A DNA stretch of 64,000 bases from CALCKW01 sp033852095 (GTDB lineage Bacteria; Pseudomonadota; Gammaproteobacteria; CALCKW01). Positions within the stretch are counted from its first letter, which is position 1. Every line of letters begins with the position of its first letter. Location: the NCBI GenBank assembly GCA_033852095.1, contig JAWSVD010000048.1:1-64000 (forward strand). Direction: 5' to 3'. The notes below the pieces were generated by a model, which had not been told where the DNA came from, made no database searches, and saw only the letters and a program-made list of their open reading frames with translations. Both the position numbers and the translations under genes were made by a program. Shown here piece after piece: positions 34,359 through 43,784 of the stretch.

Positions 34359-35576
34359 ATGACCCAGCCCAGCTTGCGCAGCAAAGATGCCCCCGGCCTC
34401 AGTGAATTTAACTGGGAAGACCCGCTGAATTTCGACAGCCAGCTCTCCGACGAAGAGCGCATGATCCGCGATTCGGCGCGCAGCTACGCCCAATCAAAAC
34501 TGCAGCCACGGGTGATCGAGGCCTTTCGCCAAGAGCACACTGACCCCGAAATTTTCGCCGAGATGGGGGCCATGGGGCTGTTGGGCACGACGCTGCCGGA
34601 GCAGTACGGTGGTGTTGGCGCCAGTTACGTGAGTTACGGTCTGGTGGCGCGCGAGGTGGAGCGGGTGGATTCGGGCTATCGCTCCATGATGTCAGTGCAG
34701 AGCTCCCTGGTGATGTACCCGATCTACGCCTACGGCTCTGAAGAGCAGCGCATGAAATACCTGCCCAAGCTGGCGAGCGGCGAGTGGATAGGCTGTTTTG
34801 GCCTGACCGAGCCAGATGCCGGTTCTGACCCGGGTGGCATGAAAACCCGCGCCGAAAAGATCGACGGCGGCTACCGGCTGATTGGCAGCAAGATGTGGAT
34901 CAGCAACAGCCCGATCGCCGATGTGTTTGTGGTCTGGGCTAAATCCGAGGCGCACGGCGGTAAGATACGCGGCTTTGTCTTGGAGAAGGGCATGGCCGGG
35001 CTCTCTGCGCCGAAGATCGCCGGCAAGCTGAGCCTGCGCGCCTCGGTGACGGGGGAGATTGTCATGGACAAGGTGGAGGTTGGGGAGGACGCGCTGCTGC
35101 CCTACGCTGAGGGGCTGCGCGGTCCCTTTGGCTGCCTCAATCGGGCCCGCTACGGCATCGCCTGGGGCGTGGTGGGCGCGGCGGAGTTCTGCTGGCACGC
35201 GGCGCGCCAGTACGGCCTGGATCGACACCAGTTCAACAGGCCGCTGGCGCAGACGCAGTTGTTTCAAAAGAAACTCGCGGACATGCAGACCGAGCTCACA
35301 CTGGGATTACAAGCCTGTCTGCAGGTGGGGCGCTTGATGGACAGCGCGCAGGCGGCGCCTGAGATGATCTCTTTGATCAAGCGCAACAACTGCGGCAAGG
35401 CGCTGGACATTGCACGCATGGCGCGTGATATGCACGGCGGCAACGGCATCTCGGACGAGTTCCAGGTGATGCGCCACATGGTGAACCTGGAGACAGTGAA
35501 CACATACGAGGGCGCGCACGATGTGCACGCGCTGATCCTGGGGCGGGCGCAGACTGGTCTGCAAGCGTTCTTCTGA
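34359..35576 (+). CDS. gcdH: glutaryl-CoA dehydrogenase GcdH
   Basis: The 405-residue acyl-CoA dehydrogenase has the family start FNWEDPLNFDSQLSDEERM, GCFGLTEPDAGSDPGGMKTRAE, LRASVTGEIVMD, and the catalytic Glu in VNTYEGAHDVHALILGRAQ near residue 386. Glutaryl-CoA dehydrogenase oxidatively decarboxylates glutaryl-CoA to crotonyl-CoA, a step in lysine, tryptophan and glutarate breakdown. The ATG at 34359 has GAGGAA upstream; an in-frame ATG further left lacks one. It is coupled to the next gene by a one-base overlap. Confidence 0.95.
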   Translation: MTQPSLRSKDAPGLSEFNWEDPLNFDSQLSDEERMIRDSARSYAQSKLQPRVIEAFRQEHTDPEIFAEMGAMGLLGTTLPEQYGGVGASYVSYGLVAREVERVDSGYRSMMSVQSSLVMYPIYAYGSEEQRMKYLPKLASGEWIGCFGLTEPDAGSDPGGMKTRAEKIDGGYRLIGSKMWISNSPIADVFVVWAKSEAHGGKIRGFVLEKGMAGLSAPKIAGKLSLRASVTGEIVMDKVEVGEDALLPYAEGLRGPFGCLNRARYGIAWGVVGAAEFCWHAARQYGLDRHQFNRPLAQTQLFQKKLADMQTELTLGLQACLQVGRLMDSAQAAPEMISLIKRNNCGKALDIARMARDMHGGNGISDEFQVMRHMVNLETVNTYEGAHDVHALILGRAQTGLQAFF

Positions 35577-36724
35577 TGGGCGCTCCCCTAGAAGATCTGA
35601 AAGTCATTGAGCTCGCGCGCATCTTGGCGGGCCCCTGGATCGGCCAAACCCTGGCCGATCTCGGCGCGGACGTGATCAAGGTGGAGAGCCCAGAGGGCGA
35701 CGATACGCGGCAATGGGGGCCGCCCTTTGTGGAGCACAAGGGCGAGCAGAGCGCCGCGTATTTTCACTGTTGCAACCGCGGCAAGCGATCAATCGTGGTG
35801 GATTTTCGCAGCGAAGAAGGTCAGGCGACGGTGCTGGATTTGATCCGTGATGCGGACGTGTTGATTGAGAATTTCAAGCTCGACGGCCTAAAAAAATTCG
35901 GCCTGGACTACGACAGCTTGGCCGCTATAAATCCGGGCTTGATCTATTGTTCTGTCACCGGCTTTGGCCAGACCGGGCCCTATGCTTCGCGACCAGGTTA
36001 TGATTTTCTGGTGCAGGGCATGGGCGGCTCCATGTCGGTCACCGGCGAGGCGGATGGCGAACCGCAGAAAATGGGCGTGGCTTTTTCCGATATCTTTACC
36101 GGTCTGTACGGCGTGATCGGCATCCAGGCGGCGCTCAGGGAGCGCGAGCAAACAGGGCGCGGGCAGCAGATCGATCTGTCGCTGCTGGACAGCATGGTGG
36201 GGGTGATGGCGAATCAGGCAGGCAACCACTTGATCGGCGGGCTCGAACCCATGCGCATGGGCAATGCGCACCCTACGATCGTGCCCTACCAAGTTTTCGC
36301 AACCGCTGACAGCCATGTGATTGCTGCGGGTGCCAACGACGGGCAGTACGCGCGCTTGTGCAAGGTTTTGCAAGTACCGGAGTTGGTCGATGATCCGCGC
36401 TTTATCAACAACGCAGGGCGGGTGGAAAATCGCGCGCTGTTAGTACCCATGTTGGCAGAGAAGATGGCTGGCTGGAAGAAGCTTGATCTGCTCGCGGCAC
36501 TGGAGGCGGCGGGTGTGCCCTGTGGGCCCATCAACACTGTGGCGGAAGTGTTTGCAGACCCGCAGGTGCAGGCGCGTGGCATGCAGATCTGTCCCGAGGG
36601 CATGCCCGGCGTGCGCACGCCGCTGGTATTTTCCGAATCGACCCTGGCACTCGATCGCGCCTCGCCGAATCTGGGAGAGCACGGCGATGAGATACTGGCG
36701 GAAATAGCGCGGCGCAAGCAGTGA
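35576..36724 (+). CDS. gcdG: CaiB/BaiF family CoA-transferase, glutarate-activating
   Basis: The 382-residue protein has CaiB/BaiF family features: LEDLKVIELARILAGPWIGQ, DLGADVIKVESPEGDDTR, LIYCSVTGFGQTGPYASRPGYDFLVQ and LSLLDSMVG with the nucleophilic Asp. Such class III enzymes pass CoA between acids. Sitting directly after gcdH (TGATG), it is likely the succinyl-CoA:glutarate CoA-transferase that feeds GcdH, as in Pseudomonas gcdG. Substrate specificity is inferred from position. Confidence 0.88.
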   Translation: MGAPLEDLKVIELARILAGPWIGQTLADLGADVIKVESPEGDDTRQWGPPFVEHKGEQSAAYFHCCNRGKRSIVVDFRSEEGQATVLDLIRDADVLIENFKLDGLKKFGLDYDSLAAINPGLIYCSVTGFGQTGPYASRPGYDFLVQGMGGSMSVTGEADGEPQKMGVAFSDIFTGLYGVIGIQAALREREQTGRGQQIDLSLLDSMVGVMANQAGNHLIGGLEPMRMGNAHPTIVPYQVFATADSHVIAAGANDGQYARLCKVLQVPELVDDPRFINNAGRVENRALLVPMLAEKMAGWKKLDLLAALEAAGVPCGPINTVAEVFADPQVQARGMQICPEGMPGVRTPLVFSESTLALDRASPNLGEHGDEILAEIARRKQ

Positions 36725-36731
36725 CAGGCAA

Positions 36732-36756
36732 ACACCCTTGCAAATGGCGAGGGTGT
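36732..36756. terminator. hairpin between the convergent gcdG and M32 peptidase genes
   Basis: A 10-pair stem (ACACCCTTGC / GCGAGGGTGT, one G-T pair) with a 5-base loop sits in the 52-base gap between converging genes. It has no T-run, so it may act as a bidirectional but inefficient terminator. Confidence 0.5.
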
Positions 36757-36776
36757 CGCTTACTGAGCCAGCGGTA

Positions 36777-38267
36777 TTACAGGCCGTAGAGTGGCGTGAG
36801 CTTGTTGCGCAGATAGTCCAGCAAGTAGTTGGCCGAGAGCGGTTCGCCAGTGACCTCTTGGCACAGCGCCTCGGGGCTGAGTTGCTTGCCGCGGCTGTGG
36901 ATATTGTCTCGCAGCCAGGTCAGCAGGGGCGCGAAGTCTCCTGCCGCGTAGAGGGATTCCAGATCACCCAGGTCCCGCTGTGCCGCGGCGTAGAACTGCG
37001 CCGAATAGAGATTGCCCAGGGTGTAGGTGGGGAAGTAGCCCATCGCGCCCATGCTCCAGTGCACGTCTTGCAAGCAGCCGAGCGTGTCGTTCGGCGGGGT
37101 GATGCCGAGGTAGTCTTGATAGTGCTGATTCCAGGCTTCTGGCAGGTCCGCAACCTGCAGCTCGCCGTTGAGCATCAGGCGCTCCAGTTCAAACCGCACC
37201 ATGATGTGCAGGTTGTAGGTTGCCTCATCTGCGTCGACGCGGATCAGCGTGGGATTGGCCAGGTTGAGGCCGGTGTAGGCGCTCTCCAGATCGGTGTTGG
37301 CCAGGCCTGCACTTTGGTATTTGGGCAGCATCCAGCGCAAAAAACCGCGCGAGCGCCCGACCTGATTTTCCCACATCCGGCTTTGGCTCTCATGGATCGA
37401 AAGCCCGTTGGAGCTGCCAGCGGGGGTGCCCGCGTGTGCGATTGGCAAGCCCTGCTCGTACAGCGCGTGACCGCACTCGTGCATGGCGCTGGTGACCGCA
37501 TCGCAGAAATTGCTTTCATCGTAGCGTGTGGTCACGCGCACGTCCGTGGGGTGCGAGCCACTGCAAAAGGGGTGGGTGCTGACCGCCATGACACCGCAAC
37601 TGAAATCGAATCCCAGCTGCTTTAAGACGTCTTGTACCAGCGGCTTTTGACTTTCAACAGCCAATGTTTGCTGTAGGAAACTGGCATCGGGCTGGGTGGG
37701 GGAGGCGCGCAGTTCGTCCACCAGTGCAACCAGCTCTTGGCGCAGCGGTGTGAACACTGAAGCCACTGACGCAGCGGTCATGCCGGGGTCGAATTCATCG
37801 GCCAGTGCGTCCCAGGCTTCGCCGTCGTCGGCCCAGCCCACCGCCTCGGCCTCGCGGCGTTTTAGCGCCACTGTTTTCTCCAGCCAGGGCGCGAAGCTCT
37901 TGAAGTCATTGTCTTTTCGCGCTGCCTGCCAAGCCATCATCGCGTGGCTGCTGGTTTGTGTCTGCTCAACGGCCAGCTCTGCAGGAATGGCGCGTGCGCG
38001 CTGCACCGACTTTAACCAATGGCTGACGTTAGTGGCTTCAATGCCGTCCAGCGCAGCGCTATCGGCTGCGGCTTGCAGCTGCTCCAAGTGGCGCTCGTCG
38101 GTGAGCATGTTGTGGCGCAGTTTGGTCAGCAGCCCCATCTGCTCCGCACGCAGCGCTTGCGCGCCCGACGGCATAAGGGTTTCTTGATCCCAGCCCAGCA
38201 GCTCTTCGGTGCTGCCAAGCAGGCTGATTTGGTGTTGGTGTTCGGCGATGGACTGATACGAGCTCAT
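36777..38267 (-). CDS. M32 family metallocarboxypeptidase (Taq-like)
   Basis: The 496-residue protein has the normal M32 length. The zinc motif is His263-Glu-Cys-Gly-His267 in SAMHECGHALYEQGLP, and the third ligand Glu is in SIHESQSRMWEN (about 293). The preceding THPFCSGSHPTDVRVTTRY (quoted in part) and the tail segments PEALCQEVTGEPLSANYLLDYL match the family. These cytoplasmic enzymes remove C-terminal residues from peptides with broad specificity. It is transcribed away from sulP with 30 bases between, possibly as a pair with it. Confidence 0.93.
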   Translation of the reverse strand: MSSYQSIAEHQHQISLLGSTEELLGWDQETLMPSGAQALRAEQMGLLTKLRHNMLTDERHLEQLQAAADSAALDGIEATNVSHWLKSVQRARAIPAELAVEQTQTSSHAMMAWQAARKDNDFKSFAPWLEKTVALKRREAEAVGWADDGEAWDALADEFDPGMTAASVASVFTPLRQELVALVDELRASPTQPDASFLQQTLAVESQKPLVQDVLKQLGFDFSCGVMAVSTHPFCSGSHPTDVRVTTRYDESNFCDAVTSAMHECGHALYEQGLPIAHAGTPAGSSNGLSIHESQSRMWENQVGRSRGFLRWMLPKYQSAGLANTDLESAYTGLNLANPTLIRVDADEATYNLHIMVRFELERLMLNGELQVADLPEAWNQHYQDYLGITPPNDTLGCLQDVHWSMGAMGYFPTYTLGNLYSAQFYAAAQRDLGDLESLYAAGDFAPLLTWLRDNIHSRGKQLSPEALCQEVTGEPLSANYLLDYLRNKLTPLYGL

Positions 38268-38298
38268 GGATTTCCTTAGTCGCGCTTAGCGCTGCGTT

Positions 38299-40089
38299 TT
38301 AGCGTGGAGCCTTGCTGGGGACCTGTTCGATGTCCGCGTCTTTGTCCGGCTGGTAGGTCATCAAATGACTGACATCGACCATGCCGGGAAAGCGGTCAAC
38401 CGCCGCGCGGATAGCGTTGCGGCGCTTGCTGAAGATGCTGTCGTCGCCGATCTTATCGTGCAGACCCGAGCGTTTGATGGCGTCCAGCAGCTTGAATTTG
38501 GGGCGGCAGAGGTAGAAGGAAATATTCGCCTCATGCAGGCCATCGGCGAGGTTGCCCAGCATCTCTTCACCGGTTGCATCGATCTGGTCGACGGCTTCTA
38601 AATCGAGGATCAATACCCTGAGGTGGGGTTTGTCCGCGATGGCGTTGAGCAGGGTCTTCTCCAGATAACCCGCGTTGGCGAAGTAGAGATCGCCGTCGTA
38701 GCGAAACATCGCGAGCGTCTGACTGGTCTTTAGGCCAAACAGGGCGGCGTCTCGCAGCACATCGTCGTCATCGCGGGCGAGCTCGGCGACGTGCGGCTGC
38801 ATGGTGCGGTACAGATAAAATACGATCGACATGCCGACACCCACAAAGATGCCGTATTCCAAGTGCGGCGCCATCCAAAGCGTGACCAGAAACACCACCA
38901 GGGCGACAAAGCCGTCGTGTGGGTTCACCCGCCAAGCGTGCTTAAAAGGCTCGAATTGAATCAGGGTGAACACGGCTGTCATGATCACGGCGGCCAGGGT
39001 GGCGAGCGGTAAAAAATACAGCATCGGGGTCAGATACAGCAGCGTTATGCCGACCAGCAGACCCGAGACAATTGCGGCGAAACCGGTGCGCGCGCCGGCA
39101 TCGAAATTCACCGCGGTGCGGGAGAAGGAGCCGGACACAGGGTAGCCTTGGGTGAAGCCGGTGGCGATGTTGGCGAGCCCTTTGCCCACCATCTCTTGGT
39201 CCGCGGAAATGCGTTGCCGGGTCTTAGATGCCACCGCTTTGGCGATGGAAAAGGCCTCCACGAAGCTGAGCAGGGCAATGGTCAGGGCCGGCAACAACAG
39301 GGCGGGGATCTGCCCCCATCCCTCGGGCATGGTGAGCTGTGGCAATCCGGTCGGTACCGCGCCCACAACTGCGCCGCCACTCGCCTGAAAACCGGTGAAC
39401 CTCGATATCAGGGTGGCCAGTACCACGGTGACGACGATGGCTGGCAAGCGTGGGGCCCAGCGTTTGAGTGCGTAGATGGTGGCGAGTGAGCCGAAGCCCA
39501 ATAACACCGTGGGCCCGTGTGCTTGAGTCGGTGCGGCGACGACGGTGTCCAGCAGAGAGCTCAGGAATTGCTGGTCACTGGGTTGAGATATGCCGAGTAA
39601 CTTGCCCAGCTGTAGGCTGCCGATGACAATCGCGGCGGCATTGGTAAAGCCGCTGATCACGGGGTGGGAGAGGAAGTCGACCAAAAATCCCAGCCGCATC
39701 AGTCCCAGGCCCATCTGGATGACGCCGACCAGCACCGCCAACATGGCGGCGTAGGCGACCAACTGATGGGGTTCTAGGCTCAAAGAGGCGAGAGCAGAGG
39801 CCGTCATCAGCGATATCACGGCCACAGGGCCGTTGTGCAGCTGCCTGGACGAGCCGAAAATAGCGGCCACGATTGGCGCCACAAAAGCGGCGTAGAGACC
39901 GGTATAGGCGGGCAGGCCGGCGAGCTGAGCGTAGGCCATGACTTGAGGCACCAGTACCAGTGCGACCGTCACCCCGGCGATCAAATCTGCACGGAGAATC
40001 TCCCAGCGGCGCAGGTCGCCGATCCAGTGTTTGCTCGGGGTGGCCATTTCCCAGGCGTGTTGGGCGAGTTCTTTGAAAAATAGCTTCAT
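38299..40089 (-). CDS. SulP family anion permease with STAS domain
   Basis: The 596-residue protein has a SulP membrane domain (about 10-12 segments, residues 25-430) with the family signature AGLPAYTGLYAAFVAPIVAA and SGSFSRTAVNFDAGARTG near the middle. A cytoplasmic STAS domain follows (about 450-560), containing LRVLILDLEAVDQIDATGEE. SulP proteins move sulfate, bicarbonate, fumarate or other anions. No carbonic anhydrase is fused or adjacent, so the substrate cannot be given. Confidence 0.92.
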   Translation of the reverse strand: MKLFFKELAQHAWEMATPSKHWIGDLRRWEILRADLIAGVTVALVLVPQVMAYAQLAGLPAYTGLYAAFVAPIVAAIFGSSRQLHNGPVAVISLMTASALASLSLEPHQLVAYAAMLAVLVGVIQMGLGLMRLGFLVDFLSHPVISGFTNAAAIVIGSLQLGKLLGISQPSDQQFLSSLLDTVVAAPTQAHGPTVLLGFGSLATIYALKRWAPRLPAIVVTVVLATLISRFTGFQASGGAVVGAVPTGLPQLTMPEGWGQIPALLLPALTIALLSFVEAFSIAKAVASKTRQRISADQEMVGKGLANIATGFTQGYPVSGSFSRTAVNFDAGARTGFAAIVSGLLVGITLLYLTPMLYFLPLATLAAVIMTAVFTLIQFEPFKHAWRVNPHDGFVALVVFLVTLWMAPHLEYGIFVGVGMSIVFYLYRTMQPHVAELARDDDDVLRDAALFGLKTSQTLAMFRYDGDLYFANAGYLEKTLLNAIADKPHLRVLILDLEAVDQIDATGEEMLGNLADGLHEANISFYLCRPKFKLLDAIKRSGLHDKIGDDSIFSKRRNAIRAAVDRFPGMVDVSHLMTYQPDKDADIEQVPSKAPR

Positions 40090-40457
40090 GTTTCTCGACG
40101 CTTCACTGTGCTGAAAAAGGGTTCAATTAAACGGAGATACGGGCTGTAATTGCCGAAAGCTTGCACAGTATCAAGTTGATTAAGATCAGCCTCCGAGCTG
40201 TTAGGCAGCAACAAAACGTGCCTTGTAGCGCTCTTCTGTCTCACTAGAGGTGTTTTGACTGGGATCGTGCCAGGCTGAGGATTGTCGCGAGGCAGAGTTG
40301 AACGGGCTACTATGTGCCTGATTCATGGAGTGTTATTTGATGTCAGAAGTGAACTCAGGCTAACACAGCCACACATCATCGACTAGCACTATAGTGATGC
40401 CCCAAAGCAGCCACAAAGAAACTGATGCGCCGTGTGGCGAATCTGTTATTGGCCGCA
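40090..40457. other. intergenic region upstream of sulP
   Basis: No gene is supported here. It should hold the promoter for the SulP gene and the end of the small secreted-protein transcript. No clear motif was found. Confidence 0.5.
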
Positions 40458-40748
40458 TTACCAGAGCTCACTGCGGTGCACCAGACCGTCTCTGATAAAG
40501 GTGCGAAAAGTGCCGTAGTCCCACAGCTCCATGCCAGAGCCAGCAAGGCTTTGCTGGGTGATCGCCGGCTGGCCAAAGCTCAATTTAAGGGCTGCTGTGG
40601 CCATCCCCACATGCGGTATGGGCTTGTCCGGGTTTGGCCTGAACATCGACGTTGTATCGACCGCTTGCACACTGTGGCTCAGCAGCAACCCGACGGCGAG
40701 GCCCAGGGTTGTTCTCAGGGTTGTTCTAGTGCAGGGGTAAACGTTCAT
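40458..40748 (-). CDS. small secreted protein with BamE-like/phosphodiesterase-like pattern
   Basis: The 96-residue product starts at ATG 40748 with a signal peptide (hydrophobic core LGLAVGLLL, likely cut after VQA near residue 29). The mature part carries ALKLSFGQP..., then MELWDYGTFRTFIRDGLVHRSEL. A similar order, LGEP...ITRWxYxxFxVxFE...VIHS, occurs in small gammaproteobacterial proteins and resembles the BamE/SmpA fold. The function is unknown. An in-frame TTG eight codons upstream is possible. No good ribosome-binding site is visible. Confidence 0.55.
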   Translation of the reverse strand: MNVYPCTRTTLRTTLGLAVGLLLSHSVQAVDTTSMFRPNPDKPIPHVGMATAALKLSFGQPAITQQSLAGSGMELWDYGTFRTFIRDGLVHRSELW

Positions 40749-40904
40749 TAGCGCACACTGGAGTCGTTTCAATAAGCGGCTATCGACGCGCTCTGCAGCT
40801 TTCTTAACGGCAAATCCACGTCAAAAGCGGTGTCTCGAAGGTGGTCGAAAGGCTTCCAGCAGGTCTGTCTTGTTTGGCTTTCTGTTCGCTTATGTCTTTG
40901 TTTG

Positions 40905-41339
40905 TCAGCGAAATTTGCTGAAAGGCAGGCTGCGCGATTTCCAGCTGTTGGACTTGCCGATGATGCCGCCCGGTATGTCATAAACCGAGACGCCGCGGCG
41001 GCCCAAATAGCGCGCGAGGTAGGCCGAGCGACCGCCGGTTGTCGAGATGAGAGCGATTTTTCGCGCGGGGTATTTGTTCGCCAGTGCTAGCAGATCCTTG
41101 AAAAAATCTTTGGCATCCATGTCGATGCCATAGGCGCCGGCGGGAATGCCCGTGCGCCGCCATTCGTGCGGGGTTCTGATGTCGATGAGCAACAGTTGAT
41201 CGGCCAGCACTGAGTTGTAGGCAAAGGTCGCAGTGAGCTGATATTCAGCAGAGTTTGCGTGGCTTATCAGTGGTTTGAGCAGCGGAATGAGCAGCAGTGC
41301 GCTGAGCAATTGACGGCGGCTGACGGCAAGGGCGGACAT
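40905..41339 (-). CDS. exported rhodanese-fold protein with Ser in place of the catalytic Cys
   Basis: The 144-residue protein has an N-terminal export signal containing SRRQLL (about 7-12) and a hydrophobic core, which could be a Tat signal. The rhodanese fold is seen in LLIDIRTPHEWRRTGIPAGA (about 50-69) and the active loop STTGGRSAYLARYLGRRG. In active enzymes the loop is CxxGxRS; here residue 99 is Ser, so sulfur transfer is unlikely. It may bind a ligand or a partner. The ATG at 41339 has GGAG 6 bases upstream. It lies just beyond the exopolysaccharide operon on the same strand. Confidence 0.78.
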   Translation of the reverse strand: MSALAVSRRQLLSALLLIPLLKPLISHANSAEYQLTATFAYNSVLADQLLLIDIRTPHEWRRTGIPAGAYGIDMDAKDFFKDLLALANKYPARKIALISTTGGRSAYLARYLGRRGVSVYDIPGGIIGKSNSWKSRSLPFSKFR

Positions 41340-41526
41340 GCATACTCCAAATAATTCAATGAGGTGAATCTCTGAAATATCGACGCTGCTGACAGTTTGC
41401 TGTCGCGATGTCCGTAGAGAGATAGCCACTGCGAGAAGTATCGGCCGTGGGTATCAGATCTGTATGGGCCAAGGATTGTGGCTGTCGACAGTGACGCGTC
41501 CGTGCGAGAACACAGCTATCGTCGGC

Positions 41527-42831
41527 TCAATAGGCGCGAGACACTGCTGGTACCAGAGCCGCTTCGCCTGGCCTAGGGGCGGCGCTGAACCTGAGCAGGC
41601 TGATGGGCATGGCCAGGTACAGTATCCAGAATATGTCCCGGTTGATCAGCAGGCGGGCCTCTGAATAGTTGCTGAGCAAAAAGGCCACACTGAAGGCTAT
41701 AACAAACAATGAGGTGGGTGTTTGCAATTGGTTGTGGCTGTGGATGCTTTCCAGCAGCTGCTGCGCCAGATACATCGCTGTCACGGCTGCCATGAATAGC
41801 CCTATTTCAGATGCTACTTGCAACAGGCCATTGTGGGCGTGATACACAATCCAGGAGAAATTGGTGTGGTTCTGTTGGATCCACATGGAATCCTCGGTGG
41901 GGTTCCACAGATTGCCGTAACCGTAACCGCTGAAAGGCCGCTCCATGATCAAAGCGGTTGTCTGTGCCCACACTTCGGATCGGCCGGTCAAGTTGCCGCT
42001 GCGGCCCAGCAGGGCGTTGAGCCAGTGGGTATCGATGGCTTGCAAAAGCAGCAGCACGGTGCCCAGGCCTAGCACACTGAGCAGCGCTTGCTGCACCATG
42101 CTCAGTTGCAATTTTTTGCAGGCGCTGAGTATCAATGTGACAGTGCAGCCCGCGATGAGTGCAACAACAGAGGTCGCGGACTTGGACTCGTAGAGCGCGA
42201 GCAAGGCCATCAGCGTGCAGCTGAGCAGCAGCAGTCGGTTACCCAGCGTCTGCTCCTTGAGCTGAAAGAAGAGCGCTAGCATCAAGGTCATGGTGGACCA
42301 GAACCCCAGCGTGTTTTTATTGGCAAAGACGCCGCGCCACACCTGATCGCCTTCATAGGCCTGAACACTGAGTTCGGGCAGGGTGAACACGGCGGCAATT
42401 GACAGGGCGAGCAGCGCAGAGGCTGTCCATAACAAGGTGCTCAGCAGGCGATCGATGTTGAGGAAAAACCCCGCGTATATCGCCAAGGTGCAGCTGCCCA
42501 AGAGGTGCACGCTGCGCTGCATACTCAGCTTCGCATCGATGGCCCAGAGTGCCGAGCCCATGGTCACCAACAGCACAAGCAGGATCAGCAGGCGAAAGCG
42601 CAGCAGCCAAATAAGCCAGTCTACGCCGCTCTGGCGGAGCAGGGCGAACAGGGCAATGGCGTAAAGACCCAACCACAACAAAGTTAACAGCGGGGTGGCC
42701 GCCGGTGCGAAATAGATCAGGGGCTCCTGCACACCGCTGGATCCCAGCAGGATCACGATGACCCACAGGGCCGTGGCCAGCGCAGATGCGCCCGGACTGT
42801 CGCTGCTATCGCTGGAATGGCTCGGTTGCAT
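41527..42831 (-). CDS. O-antigen ligase/polymerase family protein (Wzy-like)
   Basis: The 434-residue protein has about 11 hydrophobic segments and a large periplasmic loop near residues 270-335. That loop holds RSEVWAQTTALIMERPFSGYGYG and YHAHNGLLQVASEIG, the arginine and His patterns of the Wzy_C/WaaL superfamily. The likely role is polymerising repeat units of the exopolysaccharide in the periplasm. It is the last gene of the operon and overlaps the preceding glycosyltransferase by one base. A ligase role cannot be excluded. Confidence 0.82.
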   Translation of the reverse strand: MQPSHSSDSSDSPGASALATALWVIVILLGSSGVQEPLIYFAPAATPLLTLLWLGLYAIALFALLRQSGVDWLIWLLRFRLLILLVLLVTMGSALWAIDAKLSMQRSVHLLGSCTLAIYAGFFLNIDRLLSTLLWTASALLALSIAAVFTLPELSVQAYEGDQVWRGVFANKNTLGFWSTMTLMLALFFQLKEQTLGNRLLLLSCTLMALLALYESKSATSVVALIAGCTVTLILSACKKLQLSMVQQALLSVLGLGTVLLLLQAIDTHWLNALLGRSGNLTGRSEVWAQTTALIMERPFSGYGYGNLWNPTEDSMWIQQNHTNFSWIVYHAHNGLLQVASEIGLFMAAVTAMYLAQQLLESIHSHNQLQTPTSLFVIAFSVAFLLSNYSEARLLINRDIFWILYLAMPISLLRFSAAPRPGEAALVPAVSRAY

Positions 42832-43784
42832 CAGAAAGGGGTTTTGTCCAGGCTGAGGCCGCGTTGGCTCACGTAAAAATTGGTCAGTTTACGGTAGCTG
42901 CTAGGCGCATAATTTTGCAAGAGCTGCCGCAACACCCCTGAGGCGCGAATCGATTTCAGCCTGTAGGCGCGCCAGAGCAATTTCCATGAACGCAGTGGGG
43001 CTTGCCAGGCGTGCAGGCCCGATAAAAAATGCGCCTCAAAACCCGCGCGTGACTGCGCTGACATGCTCGGATAATGAGCTTCCATCCACTGAAAAAAACG
43101 TCTATAACGCTGCGACTTGGCGTCGTGAATATAAAGCTGTGAGAGTGCGTCGCCGCTGTCGATGTCCAGATACCACACCAACGGCCGTGGCTGCATTTGG
43201 GCGCTGGCACCCAGCGCGCATAAATCGATGGCGTATTGATCATTGTCGCCAAAGGTGATCGACTCCTCCCACTCTATTTGTGCGGCGAGGGACGCGGGCA
43301 CGATCAGGGTGCTGGTCTGCATAAAGCCGCCGTGCAAGTAGAGGTAGTCGAAAATACTCTCGGCCTCGGATTTCGCCCGCGCGGGTTTAATCCAATACTT
43401 ATCGACGCCTCGATCGACCACTATTTGGCCGTATAAAAAGGTGGCCTCATCCGTGGCGTTGAGTTGCTCGGCGGCTTCACGCAGGTAGTCTTCGTGCCAG
43501 CGGTCATCGGAATCCAAATAGGCGATGTACTGTCCGCACGCTTGTCGGCAGCCGTGATTTCGAGCGGCCGCTGGTCCGGCGTTCTGCTGCCAAAAATATT
43601 TGATCCTGGCGTCGTTCAACCCTGCGCAAACCGACGCTGATTCGTCTCTGGAACCGTCGTCCACCACGATGATTTCAAAATCACCGAACTTCTGCGCCAA
43701 CACCGATTGCAGGGTGGTGGCGAGGGTTTGCGCGCGGTTATAACTGGGGATCACCACTGAAAATGTTGGGGCGATTGACATCAA
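42831..43784 (-). CDS. family 2 glycosyltransferase
   Basis: The 317-residue enzyme has a GT-A domain: FSVVIPSYNRAQTLATTLQS, the nucleotide-binding VVDDGSRDES (about 41-50) and the metal motif YLDSDDRW (about 92-99). A C-terminal helical part follows (about 230-317). It would add one sugar to the lipid-linked repeat unit on the cytoplasmic face. The donor is unknown. Start overlaps the previous gene by ATGA. Confidence 0.88.
   Translation of the reverse strand: MMSIAPTFSVVIPSYNRAQTLATTLQSVLAQKFGDFEIIVVDDGSRDESASVCAGLNDARIKYFWQQNAGPAAARNHGCRQACGQYIAYLDSDDRWHEDYLREAAEQLNATDEATFLYGQIVVDRGVDKYWIKPARAKSEAESIFDYLYLHGGFMQTSTLIVPASLAAQIEWEESITFGDNDQYAIDLCALGASAQMQPRPLVWYLDIDSGDALSQLYIHDAKSQRYRRFFQWMEAHYPSMSAQSRAGFEAHFLSGLHAWQAPLRSWKLLWRAYRLKSIRASGVLRQLLQNYAPSSYRKLTNFYVSQRGLSLDKTPF

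Noticed and set aside
40376..40576. Open frame on the minus strand overlapping the small secreted-protein gene
   Set aside because: It has no signal, no family pattern and overlaps a better-supported gene in another frame.
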